This document shows positions 12,001 through 24,400 of a stretch of DNA of 64,000 nt, in pieces (position 1 is the first letter of the stretch; each line of letters opens with the position of its first letter). The DNA comes from Erythrocercus mccallii (taxonomy: Eukaryota > Chordata > Aves > Passeriformes > Dicruridae). Under the pieces are notes generated by a model that was not told where the DNA came from, did no database searches, and saw only the letters and a program-made list of their open reading frames with translations. The stretch covers positions 525,667 to 589,666 of the forward strand of contig VZRG01000362.1 in NCBI GenBank assembly GCA_013397435.1. Direction: 5' to 3'. A program made the translations under genes and the position numbers.

Positions 12001-13713
12001 CATTGGTTCTGCTCTTGAGGAACTAAGCGAAAGATTAGTTGGGACAGCTAGGAACAGTTGAGGAATTAAAAAACTCTTCTCCCTTTTTTCCTTGGGCAAA
12101 CTCCTCATTGCAGGTGGGTTCTGGGGCAGCAGCAGCAGCAGCTTTGGTGCTTATCCCTTGGCTCTGCACCCAGATCCCTGCGGTGGATCCCTGTGTTCTT
12201 CCAGGACTAGGATTGTTCCTGTTCCATGATCACGCTCTGTGTTCAGTTGTGCCAAACAATGCCCTGACATCATTGTTCCCTTCTGTCAGCTGAGCAGCTT
12301 TGGAAGGTGTGTTTTCCTATTTTTCATTATTTATACACACTATTGACTATCATTTAAAGACCAGAGTTGGTACTGGCAAATTCTTTCCAAGTATGATCCC
12401 TTGCACAAGCAGGTCTTGCCCAGAGTCAGTGAGGGAGACTTGTCCAGGATTCTGGGATTGAGTCCTTAGTTAAAAGAACTTTTCATATTGAGTCCTCCAT
12501 TTGCTACTCTGCACTTGTTTATATTTGGTGTTTTTTAAACCCAAATCCTTATAAGGTACTGGGTGATTAGCATTTTAACTGTTATTAATGGAAATTTGGG
12601 AAGGAGATGGAATTTTTCCATAGCTTGGTTCTGTTAAGTTGTTGCAAATGTAGTTGCAAAACATGAACTTGGTGGGGGTTTTGTTTTTATTGTCATAGTT
12701 TATTTTATGGCTTTGTGGACATTTCTAACATGCACTATTTATAGCACTCAATACACATTTACTGTTTTGAGACTGAATATTCCAATGAACATTCGAATAT
12801 TTGAACATTATCTTCATTATCTGAGTTTAATACTTCAACTGTGAAGGAGGCAATAGGAAAAATGGTTGTTTTTTCACAGACACGTGTTTAGATGAAGAGG
12901 ATTTAGACCTAAAATGTTGATTGGCATTTTAATATAAAACCCAGTGCTGGGAGACATTTTTCAGCAGTGTTTTCCAGCCAAATAATCCGTTACTGTTCGT
13001 TTTGTTCCAGAATATTTTGGGGGTTTGCTTTTTGTTTGTTTTTGACAAAGGGAATGTAATTTAGAAGTCTTCACTGGCAAGTTTTCTACTAATTTTAAGC
13101 TTCTTTGAAAATCTACAGCAAATGGATGTTCTGCTGCAGGAAATCTCTCTCCTGCTAAAGAGTTTTTCATTGAGCAATCTTTGTGTATGTGCTTCTAAGT
13201 ACCTACTTTGTTAATAATATGTATTTCAGTGTAAAGAGCAGATTTTATGCAAAAATGAAACCTGTTAGAGTTGTAAAATAAATTTTAATGTTAGTGAACG
13301 TTTTTGAGATTATAAGGTTAATTCTGAAATAACTATCTCGTGTAGTTCATGTTGTGAAGCTTTGCTTTTGTAAGATATGAATAAAATAACACTTTCTAAT
13401 TAGGTTCATGTCATTTCTTAATTGCATATCATTCCATGGGTGGAGCTGGTGCTTTCCCAAGTGCTCCTCTTGGGTTAACTCTTTCTGATTCCGTGGAATT
13501 CAAATCTCAGGATGGTTTGCTCTTGGCTTGATCTCCACAGCCAAGAACAGCTTCGTTAGGCTTGATGAAACTTTCTCTTCCATACCATGGGGAGAGGAGG
13601 CACAGGGGCTCCAGAGAAGAGCTGCACCTCACATCTCTCAGCAGCAGCAGTGCTCAAGAGTACTGCATTTGAAACACTTTGGACTCCTAAACACCCAGCA
13701 TTCTCTTATGTCA
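9086..13713. other. IKZF5 3' UTR and intergenic DNA before PSTK
   Basis: There is no convincing coding exon here. AATAAA signals on the plus strand occur at 9368-9373 and 9936-9941, with several more to about 13380 (TGAATAAAATAACAC), so alternative IKZF5 3' ends are possible. A CR1 tail lies at 9536-9742. The rest is AT-rich sequence in which I see nothing. Confidence 0.6.
9536..9742 (+). mobile_element. CR1-type LINE 3' fragment
   Basis: Forward CR1 tail with GGGAGGGTGGGGAGGCCCTG, GTGCCCAGAGGAGCTGTGG and CTGGCAGTGTCCAAGG, ending CCATTCTATGA. It probably lies inside the IKZF5 3' UTR or just beyond it. Confidence 0.85.
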
Positions 13714-16700
13714 TTATTTTAAAATATATTTATTTACTACATTGGTTGCCTCATGTTGGAATGAAGAAATAACACTTGTAGCAGGGTCAGAATATTGGGT
13801 TTTCAAAGTCTTTCCTTGCCTCAAGTCTTCCAAAAATTCTGCTTTCAGTTTGTTGAGTTCTTCTGCCAGGCTCTTCATCTCACTCGGGAGAACGTTTTTA
13901 CCTAAAAGAAAATTGAAGCTGAACTTTTAACTTCACACTTACAGAAAAAATCACGGAACCATAGAATATCCTGAGCTGTGTGGGATCATCCACTGCAGCT
14001 CCTGGCCCTGCACACACCCCAACAATCCCACCTGGGCATCCCTGGGAGCTTTGTCCAAACTCCTGGAGCTCTGGCAGCCTTGGGGCTGTGCCCACGCCCT
14101 GGGCAGTGCCCAGCACCCTCTGGGGGGAGAATATTTCCCTGATACCCAACTTAAATCTCCCCTGACAACACTCCAGCCATTCCCTCCTGTCCCTGGACAC
14201 AGAGACAAGCCTGAACAGGCACAGAGCTGAGCTTTTCAGTGAAGGACACTGAGCTGCTCCTCATATAAATCTTAGGAGCAAATCAGTGCAGACTGCAAAG
14301 CCCCTGTCCTTATTGACATGTGTCCCAAAGCAGTATCAGAATCCTCTGAAATGCTGCTCTGAACTAAATGGGTTTATTAAAGCTGTATTTAAGACAGTTA
14401 ATAAATATTATACTGGTTTTTAAATCTACAAATAACACTGAGCAGAGTTGTGAAGGTGTTGCCTCAGGCACACCTGCTGGGATAGGATTCCTGAAGAGGG
14501 AGAGTTTCAGGGACTGTTTTCCAGTGCCAGTTAGCAGCTCGGATGGGTGGGATGGGTAGGAGAGGTACCTTTGGCATCCTGCATTGTCTGAGAGATGACT
14601 CTCCTGCACGCCTGGTCAGCCTGATGGACAGCACTGGCTGCACACATGGCTCGAGCTGCCTCCTGGCCAGGGCCACCAGGAAGGAAGAAAACAAGCAAAC
14701 ATTTTGAATTTACTTGACTTTTCAAGTGCTATTTAAAAACAACACATGAGCAGCACCTCAGGCAGCCCCCAAAGCTTTGTCCTGAAGCCCAGCAGTGCTA
14801 CCTTTTGCTCCACGTCCTCCTCGTTTGGCCTCTCTGGATTTTCCAAAGCAGTGGCCAGCAAGTTCATGATCTGCTCACTAAGAAAGCAAACAACAGAGTA
14901 AACCATGGCAATCAAACAGATACACTTTTTTTTCCCCTAATGATGTCAGAGGGAAAAAAAAGGCAAGTTTTCAGTTAAATTTTTAAGACAATCACTGAAA
15001 TAATCTGAAATAAAAACAATTACAACTCAAATTATTTCCAGCCTTAGCATTTCAGACAATTTACACAGATTTTCAGTGACAGGGTAGGAATGCTGTGAGT
15101 TTTGAGGTTAACTCTGCAGAGGGTGGTGGCTGTGAGCTCCCAGCAAGCCTGGATTCTGTGTAACTGCCTGGCTTCCAAAAATCACCACTGGGAATACTTT
15201 TTACACACTGTGTAGACACAATATGAAGCTTCTATCACTGAAAATAGCACTTAAGGAAAACTCTAGGACCAATTCAGTAACATACTCATCCTCTGAGATG
15301 CAATCAGAACTACTCAGAATGAGGCTGTGCTGCTCCCAAGCATTTTTCCTGAGATCTGGCATTTCTATTTTCCTTGCCATTAATTGTATTGTCTGCTCAG
15401 GCACAGGATCACTTCTGAGACGATTCCTCTGCAGGCAGCATTCCAGTGGACACTCTAAAAATAACTGGCAGAAGCCCAAGGAATCTGAAAAGAACAGAAC
15501 CAGACAATTTTATCTTTAAACAGTTCAAGTAACAATTTCTGAGAGCAATGTGCAGGAGAAAAGGCTCTGCATACATGAGGAGCTTCTGCACTAGTTCTGA
15601 GCCTGACATGAAAACAAATCTAGACAGGGAAAATAATTTTACCTTCAAGGCTGCACAAGTAATGTCTGAGATCAACACAGAACCATGGAATGGTTTGGAT
15701 TGGGAGGGACCTTAAATCCCATCCACTGCCCCCCCTGGCCATTGTCAGGGACACCTTCCACTGTCCCAGGGTGCTCCAACCTGGCCTTGGACACTTCCAG
15801 GGATCCAGGGGCAGCCACAGCTGCTCTGGGCACCCTGTGCCAGGGCCTGCCCACCCTGCCAGGGAACAATTCCTTCCCAATATCCCATTCACCCCTGTCC
15901 TCTGGCAGTGGGAAGCCATTTCCCCTGCCCTGTCATTCCATGCCCTTGTCCAAAGTATCTCTCTATCTCCTTTTGAGTCTCCTTATGTACTGAAAGGTGC
16001 TTTAAGGCTGCTCTAGGAAGGGGTTTCCCTGATCTACCAATTTATAAAAAGATAGTAACAAAGTTACATTGGCTGCTAATCTATTACAGGTGTACAGCAA
16101 TCAGAAAACCGACGCTCCAAGAGAGCACTCGAAAGAAGGCAGCTGAAGTGCACTGAATTTCCTACAAACATCCCCATGCCGAAGGTCAAGGAACAATTAC
16201 ATTTGCGGGCCAGCTGGTACACCTCGTAGCGCATGCTCTGGTAATAGAAGTTGTCATCCAGAAGGAGGACGAGCGGCCGGGAGGCGACTCCGGCGTCCCC
16301 CTCCGCGGCGGGGAGCAGCCCCTGCCGGCGGCAGCAGCCCAGGAAGCGCTCCCAGCCCGGCTGCGCGGGGCCGGGCAGCGGCGCCCCGGTGAGCAGCGCC
16401 CGCAGGAATCCCTCCAGGCACTGCAGCAGCTCGCGGCGGCTCTGCTTCCAGCCGGGCAGCTGTGGAGAGAGAAAGGCGAGAGAGATCACGGCCCCGCATC
16501 GCCGCTGCTGAGCGGCCCCGCCGTGAGGGGACCCGGCCCAGCCAAGACCCCGGCCCAGCCCCGCGGCGGCCGCGTCCCGTTGCCTGGCAACAGCGGTCGC
16601 ACACAGTGACGTCACATGGGCGCGCCGAGGGGGGCCAATGAGCGCAGCCGCACTGACCAATGGGGAGGGCTCCTGCGGGCCCGCCCCCGGCGCGCGCGGC

Positions 16701-16933
16701 CGGAATGCCTCCGGCGGGATGAGCTCGTCGTAGGCGAGCAGCGCGCAGGCCCAGCCCGGGCGCTGCGGCAGGCGGCGGCTCAGGGCGCGGCCCAGGGTGG
16801 ACTTGCCGGCCGCGGGCAGTCCGCACAGCAGGCACAACCCCACCCGGGCGCCGTCGCCGCTCCCCCGCTGCTGCTGCTGCTCCTCCGCCGCCAGCGCTGC
16901 CGCTCCCGCCGCTTCCGCCGGCGCTGTGCGCAT
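13714..16933 (-). CDS. PSTK: PSTK, O-phosphoseryl-tRNA(Sec) kinase
   Basis: Six exons, in transcript order: 16933-16658, 16459-16201, 15484-15286, 14877-14802, 14662-14569 and 13901-13714. Phases close exactly to 363 aa plus stop; human PSTK is 348. The enzyme uses ATP to phosphorylate Ser-tRNA(Sec); SEPSECS then converts the product to Sec-tRNA, so it is essential for selenoprotein synthesis. The Walker A loop GLPAAGKST is in exon 1, followed by the AYDELIP segment. LVLLLDDNFYYQSMRYEVYQ at the end of exon 2 is strongly conserved in PSTK. The C-terminal exon carries NVLPSEMKSLAEELNKLKAE. The N-terminus has an Ala-rich and poly-Gln extension (EEQQQQRG) unlike human. Exon 1 and intron 1 are very GC-rich, marking a CpG promoter. 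IKZF5 is tail-to-tail with it, and the ADAM9-like gene lies upstream on the same strand. Confidence 0.96.
13948..14225 (-). mobile_element. CR1-type LINE 3' fragment, reversed, in the last PSTK intron
   Basis: Reversed CR1 tail: a variant of the ACCATAGAAT end at the left, then CACTGCAGCTCCTGGCCCTGC and CCATTCCCTCCTGTCCCTGG at the right. It lies inside the PSTK intron between the 14662-14569 and 13901-13714 exons. Confidence 0.82.
15676..15965 (-). mobile_element. CR1-type LINE 3' fragment, reversed, in PSTK intron 2
   Basis: Starts near CATGGAATGGTTTGGATTGG and continues with GGACACCTTCCACTGTCCC, CTGCTCTGGGCACCCTGTGC and GCCCACCCTGCCAGGGAAC, all reverse-orientation CR1 tail wording. 5'-truncated. 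Confidence 0.88.
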
Positions 16934-17012
16934 GCGCAGGGCCCGCGCTGCGGGCCGCCCCCTGGCGGCCTCGGTGAAAACGCCAGAGCCAGGAACGGCC
17001 CCTTTAACCCGG

Positions 17013-17200
17013 GCCTGGTTTTACCCATTTTATACCCGGGCCTGCTTTTACCCATTTTATACCCAGTTCTGGTTTTACCCATCTTATACCCGGGTCTGCT
17101 TTTACCCATTTTATACCCGGGCCTGGTTTTACCCATTCTATACCCGGGTCTGGTTTTACCCATCTTATACCGGGCCTGGTTTTACCCATCTTATACCCAG
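17013..17200. repeat. 27-bp minisatellite between PSTK and the ADAM9-like gene
   Basis: Seven head-to-tail copies of about 27 bp, consensus CCTGGTTTTACCCATTTTAT followed by ACCCGGG. One copy is 26 bp and the others differ by single substitutions. It begins about 80 bases upstream of the PSTK start codon, so it may lie in or near the promoter. As the unit is a multiple of three and lacks stops, both strands stay open through it. This is not evidence of a protein. Confidence 0.92.
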
Positions 17201-18417
17201 TTCTGGTATCACAATAAGCTCGAGAACTCTCTTCAGTGACCCCCGGAGCGTCAAAGGCTGAGCCATCCCCGTGTGCCCAGCGGTGCTTTTTGTGGTGGTT
17301 ACAAAACAAAGCTACAACCAAACGTGCTGCCCCTGAGGATTTATTTTAAATTGTAATGTAATAAATAGAGTCAGTGTCATATTATACTTGAGGTCTAAAT
17401 GATAGGGGTATATAATAACAAATTGAGATTTTGAGGGTTAAGGAAGAGGACACTTTGGAAGACACAGACTTTTTGCCAGTAATCTCTTTTGGGTTCTGTT
17501 TTCTCAGTAAGGGAATCCTATAATTTATTCACTCCTTTTCCCACTTAGTATTCCCAAATTTGCACAAACACGGAGACATTTGATGGAGGCCTATTTGGAC
17601 AAACTGTCACTCCATACATTTCGTATTCTTTTAAATCAGTGCTGGTTTCTAACTGTCCCATTTAGAATGACAACAGTTAATCTGTTGCTTTTGCAGTGGA
17701 ATCAGTTTCTAGGAAAAATGCCAAGCTGCAAAACCCAGTAAACATTGAACAGGTGTGAAGCTGGAGAGATATTTCCCAATATCCCATATTTTCTGTAGCA
17801 ACAGAGATGGATGGGTTCTTTCAGACCCAGGGACGTGACCTACAGAGTTTCTGCTGTCCCCAAGGGAGGTTACTTTTATAAACTGTCTGAAATGGAAGCT
17901 GACAGGGCTGGTGGGTTGTGAGAGGTGGTAGGGCAGGTGTCAGAGCAAGGCACAGGGACTGTCCCCAAACGTGGCTCTGCAGGCCCTCGGAGTTCCTGGC
18001 AGTGTTCTGAGGAAAGGACAGCCCAGGAGGTAAAGTGCAGATCTCCCATCTTTGGATTATGTGTCTGTGAATAACTGAATTCACTTCTCTGTGGCCTGAG
18101 AGTGAGGCAGCAGCATGGAAGAGTCCTGTTCTCTGACACTCTCACATTCCTGTGCAAGTTGAACTTCAGGTTCTGATTTATAAAACCAAGAGGTGAGGTA
18201 GAGGAGGCACAAAAACACAGCCAGCAGCAAGGAGCAAAACATTGGAGTATCACCAAATCTGTGTTCAGTGCCTCTTGGCACCCAGTCCTTCCAGGAGGGA
18301 CGTGCTTTCCAAAGGCATTTGGGCTGCACAAGGAGAGCACTGGAGCATTGAAATCCTTTAATTTGTTTTTCAGGCCAGTTACTTGTCAGAATTGGTTGAG
18401 GGTTCCCAAGAAACATT
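17201..18417. other. ADAM9-like 3' UTR and short intergenic stretch
   Basis: No separate gene is seen. Minus-strand AATAAA signals (TTTATT on the plus strand) at 17524-17529 and 17340-17345 could end the ADAM9-like transcript, leaving only a few hundred bases before the PSTK promoter. The long minus-strand frame at 18081-18515 overlaps the last ADAM9-like exon in another frame and is a shadow. Confidence 0.5.
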
Positions 18418-21400
18418 TCAGACAATGGGTCTAGGAGGGACTGGAGGTCGTTGAGGTCCTGAGGAAGCTGCAGGAAGCTGGGTTTGGACTGGCTGCCTGA
18501 AAGTGTGGAAAACACATTGTGTTTAGTATTTCATGACTTGGGACATTTCTAAACTGGTTCTTTACCATTTTTCAACAGTTTCTAGCATTTACACCTAACT
18601 CTCTCTGCCCCTTCCTCTCCCTTGCAGCATTTACTTGTGTTTATGCCAACATTTTTCCTTCAAGCCTATTATCTATTAAGTTCAAAATGCTGCATGAAAA
18701 ATCCCCCTAAGCAGGACACAGGACATCAATAACTTCACTTACAGCACCATAAACATAGGAAAGATGAAGTGAAGAAGGTTTTAAATACTACAAACCTTGT
18801 ACCAGGAAAATGCAATATGGTAAAAATATTGTGACTTGATGTGGCAGGCTGGAAGAAACATTGCAGAAAATCAGGTTAGCAGAAAACACAAAGTGTAGAT
18901 AATTATTCAGTATTAAGCTATTGTCATTTTAGAACTAGTTCTCATTTGCTGGGACGTCCTTCATATTCTTTAGCAACATTTTGTTTTGACAATTTTTATT
19001 CAGTTTTATCAGAACTAGACCCACAGCCTGGCTAAGCAGCATCTCCAGTGTTTGGCCTAAGAAATAATACAGGTGGTTTCATGTATCCAAAAGTCACAGT
19101 CATGGTTAACTGTGTTGGAGGAAAGGCACAGTGCAGTTTGGATTACCCAACATGAAATAATCCAAGTCTGCATCTCTTTTACCTTATTATTTCCTGTTTC
19201 ATGACTTGCTCCATTGCTTTGCTTTGGTTCCTGCCCATTGTTATCCCTGAAACAGAAACCACACCATCAGGAAATCCTTCAGGGATGCAGCATTTTCCAT
19301 GGACAAAACTACAGCTCAGAGGTCTGGATTCTGCTTTGAGTCCATTCTGTTCTGGACTTGACAAGCAATTTCAATCTGCTCTGTCCCTGTGTCCATACAA
19401 TAACAATTATCAACAAAAATTAGGAAAGTGCAATGGATTTGGGAAAAAATGTTTGAGAACAGACAACAGGAGTGTCTGGATTGCACTTCCAAGGAGCAGG
19501 GGATGGGCTGTTATTTAGGAGGTGTGGAATTGTTTGTGTAGATAAAGCATCCACCCGCCTTGCTGCACTGACCTCGAGCACACTCTCATGTTGGAATAGC
19601 ACCTGTAAGAAGGAAAATACCTCTGCTGTCCTCTGCTTTTCCTGCAAAGTTTTCTCTTTATTGCATCACGCTTCAATACTGCTACTGCAGTGAGGATGGC
19701 TACAGGCACCACAAGGAAGAAGAAAATCAGCAGCCCATCCCGAAGTGATGTATCTAGGGAAAAAGAATTGAAATCACAGAATTTAAAATATTAAAGCTTT
19801 GTTTGTTTGTTTTAAAAAGTACAATCTTCAAGTTGTAGAATAAAATGAATAACTTCACTGAAATTTATAATGTTACATGCAGAAAAGTAGGATTTGGCCT
19901 TATGGTATTACAAGTTCTTTCTGCCTTACCCACCCTATGAATATGCGACGTTTTTCCACTTCCATAATTTTTTTAAATCATTCTAACGTAGACAAATTCA
20001 TTTTGTATTTGCTTACCACAACTGCTCTGCATGGTTGCTTTGCCTTCCTAAACTTTTAATAAATACAAAACATTTCTTCCCTTTCCCAAAGTACAAATTT
20101 AGTAAAATTCAATAAAGTTCTGCAGAAAGTAACACCAATTTTCCTCAGAAAGCCACGGATTATGAACATTGCTTTTAGACAAAGAGATGAAAAACATTTT
20201 GTGTGCAAAGGCCAGCAAAAGCTACTTCAATATCAAATAATAATATTTGTTCTTCAAGTCAGTCCACGATCTGTGTCTCATGCAATAGGAAAAAACAGTT
20301 GAAAAGAAGCTGTTATTGGTAGATTATTTTCTCAGTCCCTGGGGCAGAATCAGGACCAGTTTCAGTGTCCTACCTGTGTGAGCTGGACCACTGTCAACAC
20401 TGCCACCGTAGCCAGAGTGGTTACAGAATGGAGGGGCCCATCCCGGATTGCAGTGGCAATTCCCATTGTTGTTACACACCTACAGCCCAAACAGGAGGGA
20501 GGCATGAGTCAGGCAGGGACAGTTCCCATTGTTGTCACACCCCTACAGCCCAAACACAGGGATTAGTCAAACAACACCTCCCTGAGAGTGGCCACTCAAA
20601 CCTTTGGTATGGATTTGGAGTTCCACGCATGGCATTGCAGGTGGAAACAAGAAACACTGCATAGTATTGCATAGAAATATATTAAATATTAACTGGGAAT
20701 CAGCTCTGCCCCTTCAGAACACCCCAAACCACTGAGGGATTCTGATACCCTGTGGTAATTCTCTCTAAATTAACATTTGTGTTATTCGCCTGCAATAAAT
20801 CACAGTCCAGAAACCTTCTTAGTTTTACAACTTTTGGACTCCATTTTGATTTTTCACAGAGAAATAAATAAATATAAATCAGGAATTACCAGACTGTCAT
20901 CCTCAAAGGAATATTTTCCTTTTACAATTCACCAGCTCAGTAATATTAAAAAATTCCCTTGGGAAATTGAGACAAAATGCCTCTCAAAGTTACTGCTAAG
21001 GGGTTTGTAGTCAACATGAATTACAGTGGATTTAACTTTTAATATAGATCAGGAAAAAGCAAAGCCACCTGCTTGGTCATTGCTTAAATGCAGAGAATTT
21101 GCACGGTCTAGAAAGGACACAAAGCCCCATCTACTCACCCCATTATTATTACACTTCTGCTTTACATCACAGCTGTAGCCCAGGTATCTCGCATCAACAC
21201 ATTCAAAACCTAAACAGGCCTGGAACAAGTAATTAGTGTCTTGCAAATACAAAACTTAAAAAAATCCCATCCTTTTATAAATATACTATATAAGTGTATA
21301 TGTTTACAGGTCTGCAGCTTTCACTTACGTGTTAAGAAAAAAGGACTGATACAACATTCAGTATTTCAGAATTTTATAACCTTTTTTTGTCTCAGGTTTG

Positions 21401-24400
21401 CTTAACTCTGTGGATGCACTTTGATGGAGTAATTCGAATGACTGATAATGTAGCAGCCCCGTTTTTGAAGAGCTAATTAATTGTTTGTATGTATTGATCT
21501 CAAAAGATTTTTATTGTGTTACGGCATATGAAGAAGAGAGCCAGGTGATGTTTTTGGAAGTTCAGAACTTTCCACCTGGAATATATTCTGTCCTGCTGCC
21601 GTGATTCCTCTCACCTTGTTCTCTCCACAGGCTGTCCCATCATGAACTTGAGCAGGATCAGGGATATCTGATCCTAAGTCAAAGTCAGAGGACCAGCATA
21701 AAATCCCGGATGCGTTATTGACAACGCTCCAGGCTGGAAGGTTTTGAAGACTGACAGATGTGCACTGGAGCTTCCCACACAGACTGTGCCTGTATGGAAT
21801 AAAGAATACTCAGAGACAAGGAGAACAGATAAAAATCACTATCAGTGCAAATACATTCCAACTTTTTAGCTTGCATTCAAAAAAAATATATTCTTTTACA
21901 TCTCTCACTTTAAGGCTTTGTAACAATTTTTTTTTTTTTACATTGAAGATTTTAGAGTTAGCTTTTATTTGGTGGTGACTTACTGGACAGGGCATTTCTT
22001 GTACATTCCACCTTTCATTCCACAGTTTCCAAACCTATCTCCTTTAATATTTGCTTTTTCAAAGCATATATCAGGTGCTTTTCGTGCCCCTGTGCAAAGA
22101 AAATAGTCAATCTCAGTCAGGTGTCTGAAAAATACCAGAAAGAAAAATTGGAAATGTCTGTCAGGAGCCTACGAATGGGTTTCCATGCAATGCTAACCGT
22201 ACCTTTCCCATAGATAGATTCACACTGTGAATCAAAGCTCTGGCACACTCCATAGTAGCAATAAGCCTTGCTGTTGCTGCAGGGATAACCATTCATGATG
22301 TAAACATCATCTGGGCAGTAGGCTGTGCTTCCATTGCAGTACTCAGGGAGATCACACACATCTTGTTTTGCTCTGCACTCTGCTCCTGCCACTTTAAACT
22401 AGGATCAGACAGGGAGAACACTTTTAGTACTGCAACAGAGGAAGTTCTACAGTGAAACAAAGACAACTGGGAACATTTAATGACTTGAAGGAAGCCAAAT
22501 TCTCTTCTTACATTCTCTCTTACCAGTGAATGTCATTTGAAAATATGTCAAGAGGACTAGGATAGCTCTTTTCAAACATTAAAAAATCTCAGTGAATAGT
22601 AGCAATTTAGTTTAATAAAGCATCGCCTACCTTGCAGTTTTTGCAGCACAGTCCTTGAGCACATTGAGAGCCAGGTGTGAGTTTGCAGGTTGCAGCATCA
22701 CAGCAGGGGTTGGAGCATTCCTGAGAACATTGGAAAGGGATAAATAAAAGGACTCTTTCATTTATATAGCCAGGAAAGTACTCATCAGTCCACGTGGATG
22801 GACAAGCCAAACTTTAAATAACTGTCTGTGTCAGATTCTCACGTTCTCCTGCTTTAAAAAGAACCAGCAGACATTGTTGCTGTGTTTTATTTTACAAGTC
22901 AGCAGAGAAGCACCTCTTTTGATGTGTTGTGGCACAGGGATGCCATGGAACCAGGGTTTGCTGGCAGCCTTTTGATTTATTGATGCCTTTTTTGAGATAC
23001 TTTTACATTCTGAAGAGTGAGCCAATACATCCCATTTTTGGAGGGACATTTTGACAATGGAAGTGTGACTCTTAAAAGTCATTTTGTTTAGGCAAAGTTT
23101 AAGGGTTACAGTTAACAAACCTGTAGATGTTCTATAGATAAATAGTCTCTGTCATGGAACAGAAATATCCATGATGCTAAAACCAGCACAAAACCCAGTG
23201 GTGTTCCCACACACTCTGCTCTGAATTTCACTTCTTCCTCAGCAGTGCCTCAATGTTCTATGAAGTCCAATAGCCCTTAACTGAGTCCACATCAAAATCA
23301 AAGCATGATTTTAAACTTTTACTAACATTTATTTTGATATTGCGTGCAAAAATGCAAAATTACAAGGAAAACTCCTCAGATAATAATGCAATTAGGCCAG
23401 TATTATATAGAAGAATAGAATAGAATAGAATAGAATAGAATAGAATAGAATAGAATAGAATAGAATAGAATAGAAAAGAAAACAAGTACCCAGCTCAATT
23501 TCATGCATTACCTGTGGTTTGCCACAGTCACATTCTTCATTGTTATCAACCACATTATTTCCACAGACAGGTTCTTTGTACACATTACTTGTTATGGGAG
23601 GATTTCTAAGGCAGTTTCCTCCTCCATTTAGAATAAAGGCCTCGAAATCATCAGCACTACAGGTGCTGAAATTCCTGGATCCACTGGAAAGGATAATACT
23701 TTATTATAAATATTTTGCTTACAGAAGAACATACAACTCAAGCTCTTAAAATATTGTTGTTCCATAATAAATACTGTATATAATAATGCTAGGAAATCAT
23801 GAAACAGTTAATTTTTATTTTACTTTGCATTAAAGTGCAGTACTAGAAGTTTAAAATACTATTACAATATGAATGCTTTTAGAAGCCAGAGACCATCAGA
23901 TTACCTAGTCTGGTGTGCTGTATGAAACAGGCCTTAGAAATTCTATACTAGGCATAGTCACAGCAAACAAAATAAATTATTAAAATAAAATCACCGGAAA
24001 TCTTACTTATCTGTGCTGTGCATGATATAGGATGCAGGACACCTCTTATCATCATGTTTCATTCCAAGATTGTGCCCCAGTTCATGTGCAACTACTGTGG
24101 CGTGACGTAGCATTTTGTTATGGTTCAGCTAACGAAGAGAATCAAGTTAAAAAAAGTGAAACTAAGGAAAATACTGTTTGTACCCGGTGATTTACTCCCA
24201 CCACAAAGCTCTCAGGGGCTATGAAGGCAGAATACCAAATTGTATTGAAAGGTGAAAGCAGCAAGGACTGACAATCTGTCACTTTTATTTTCAGGTAGGG
24301 CCAGATTCTGCCACTCCTTCCCTGAGGATCGTATTCTGGATAATAAGTTGGCAGCTGGTCTGGATCACCACTGCAGGTTTTATTCTGTGTGATTCTATTC

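Noticed and set aside
17013..17200. Regular 27-bp repeats as a CRISPR array
   Set aside because: The repeats are directly adjacent with no spacers, and the host is a vertebrate. It is a minisatellite.
16780..17321. Long open frames on both strands across the 27-bp array as proteins
   Set aside because: A 27-base period without stops keeps frames open automatically, and they run into PSTK exon 1 in the wrong frame.
18081..18515. 144-codon minus-strand frame as a separate gene
   Set aside because: It overlaps the ADAM9-like last exon. The frame in phase with the upstream exon ends in a proline-rich tail at 18418, and that reading fits the family.
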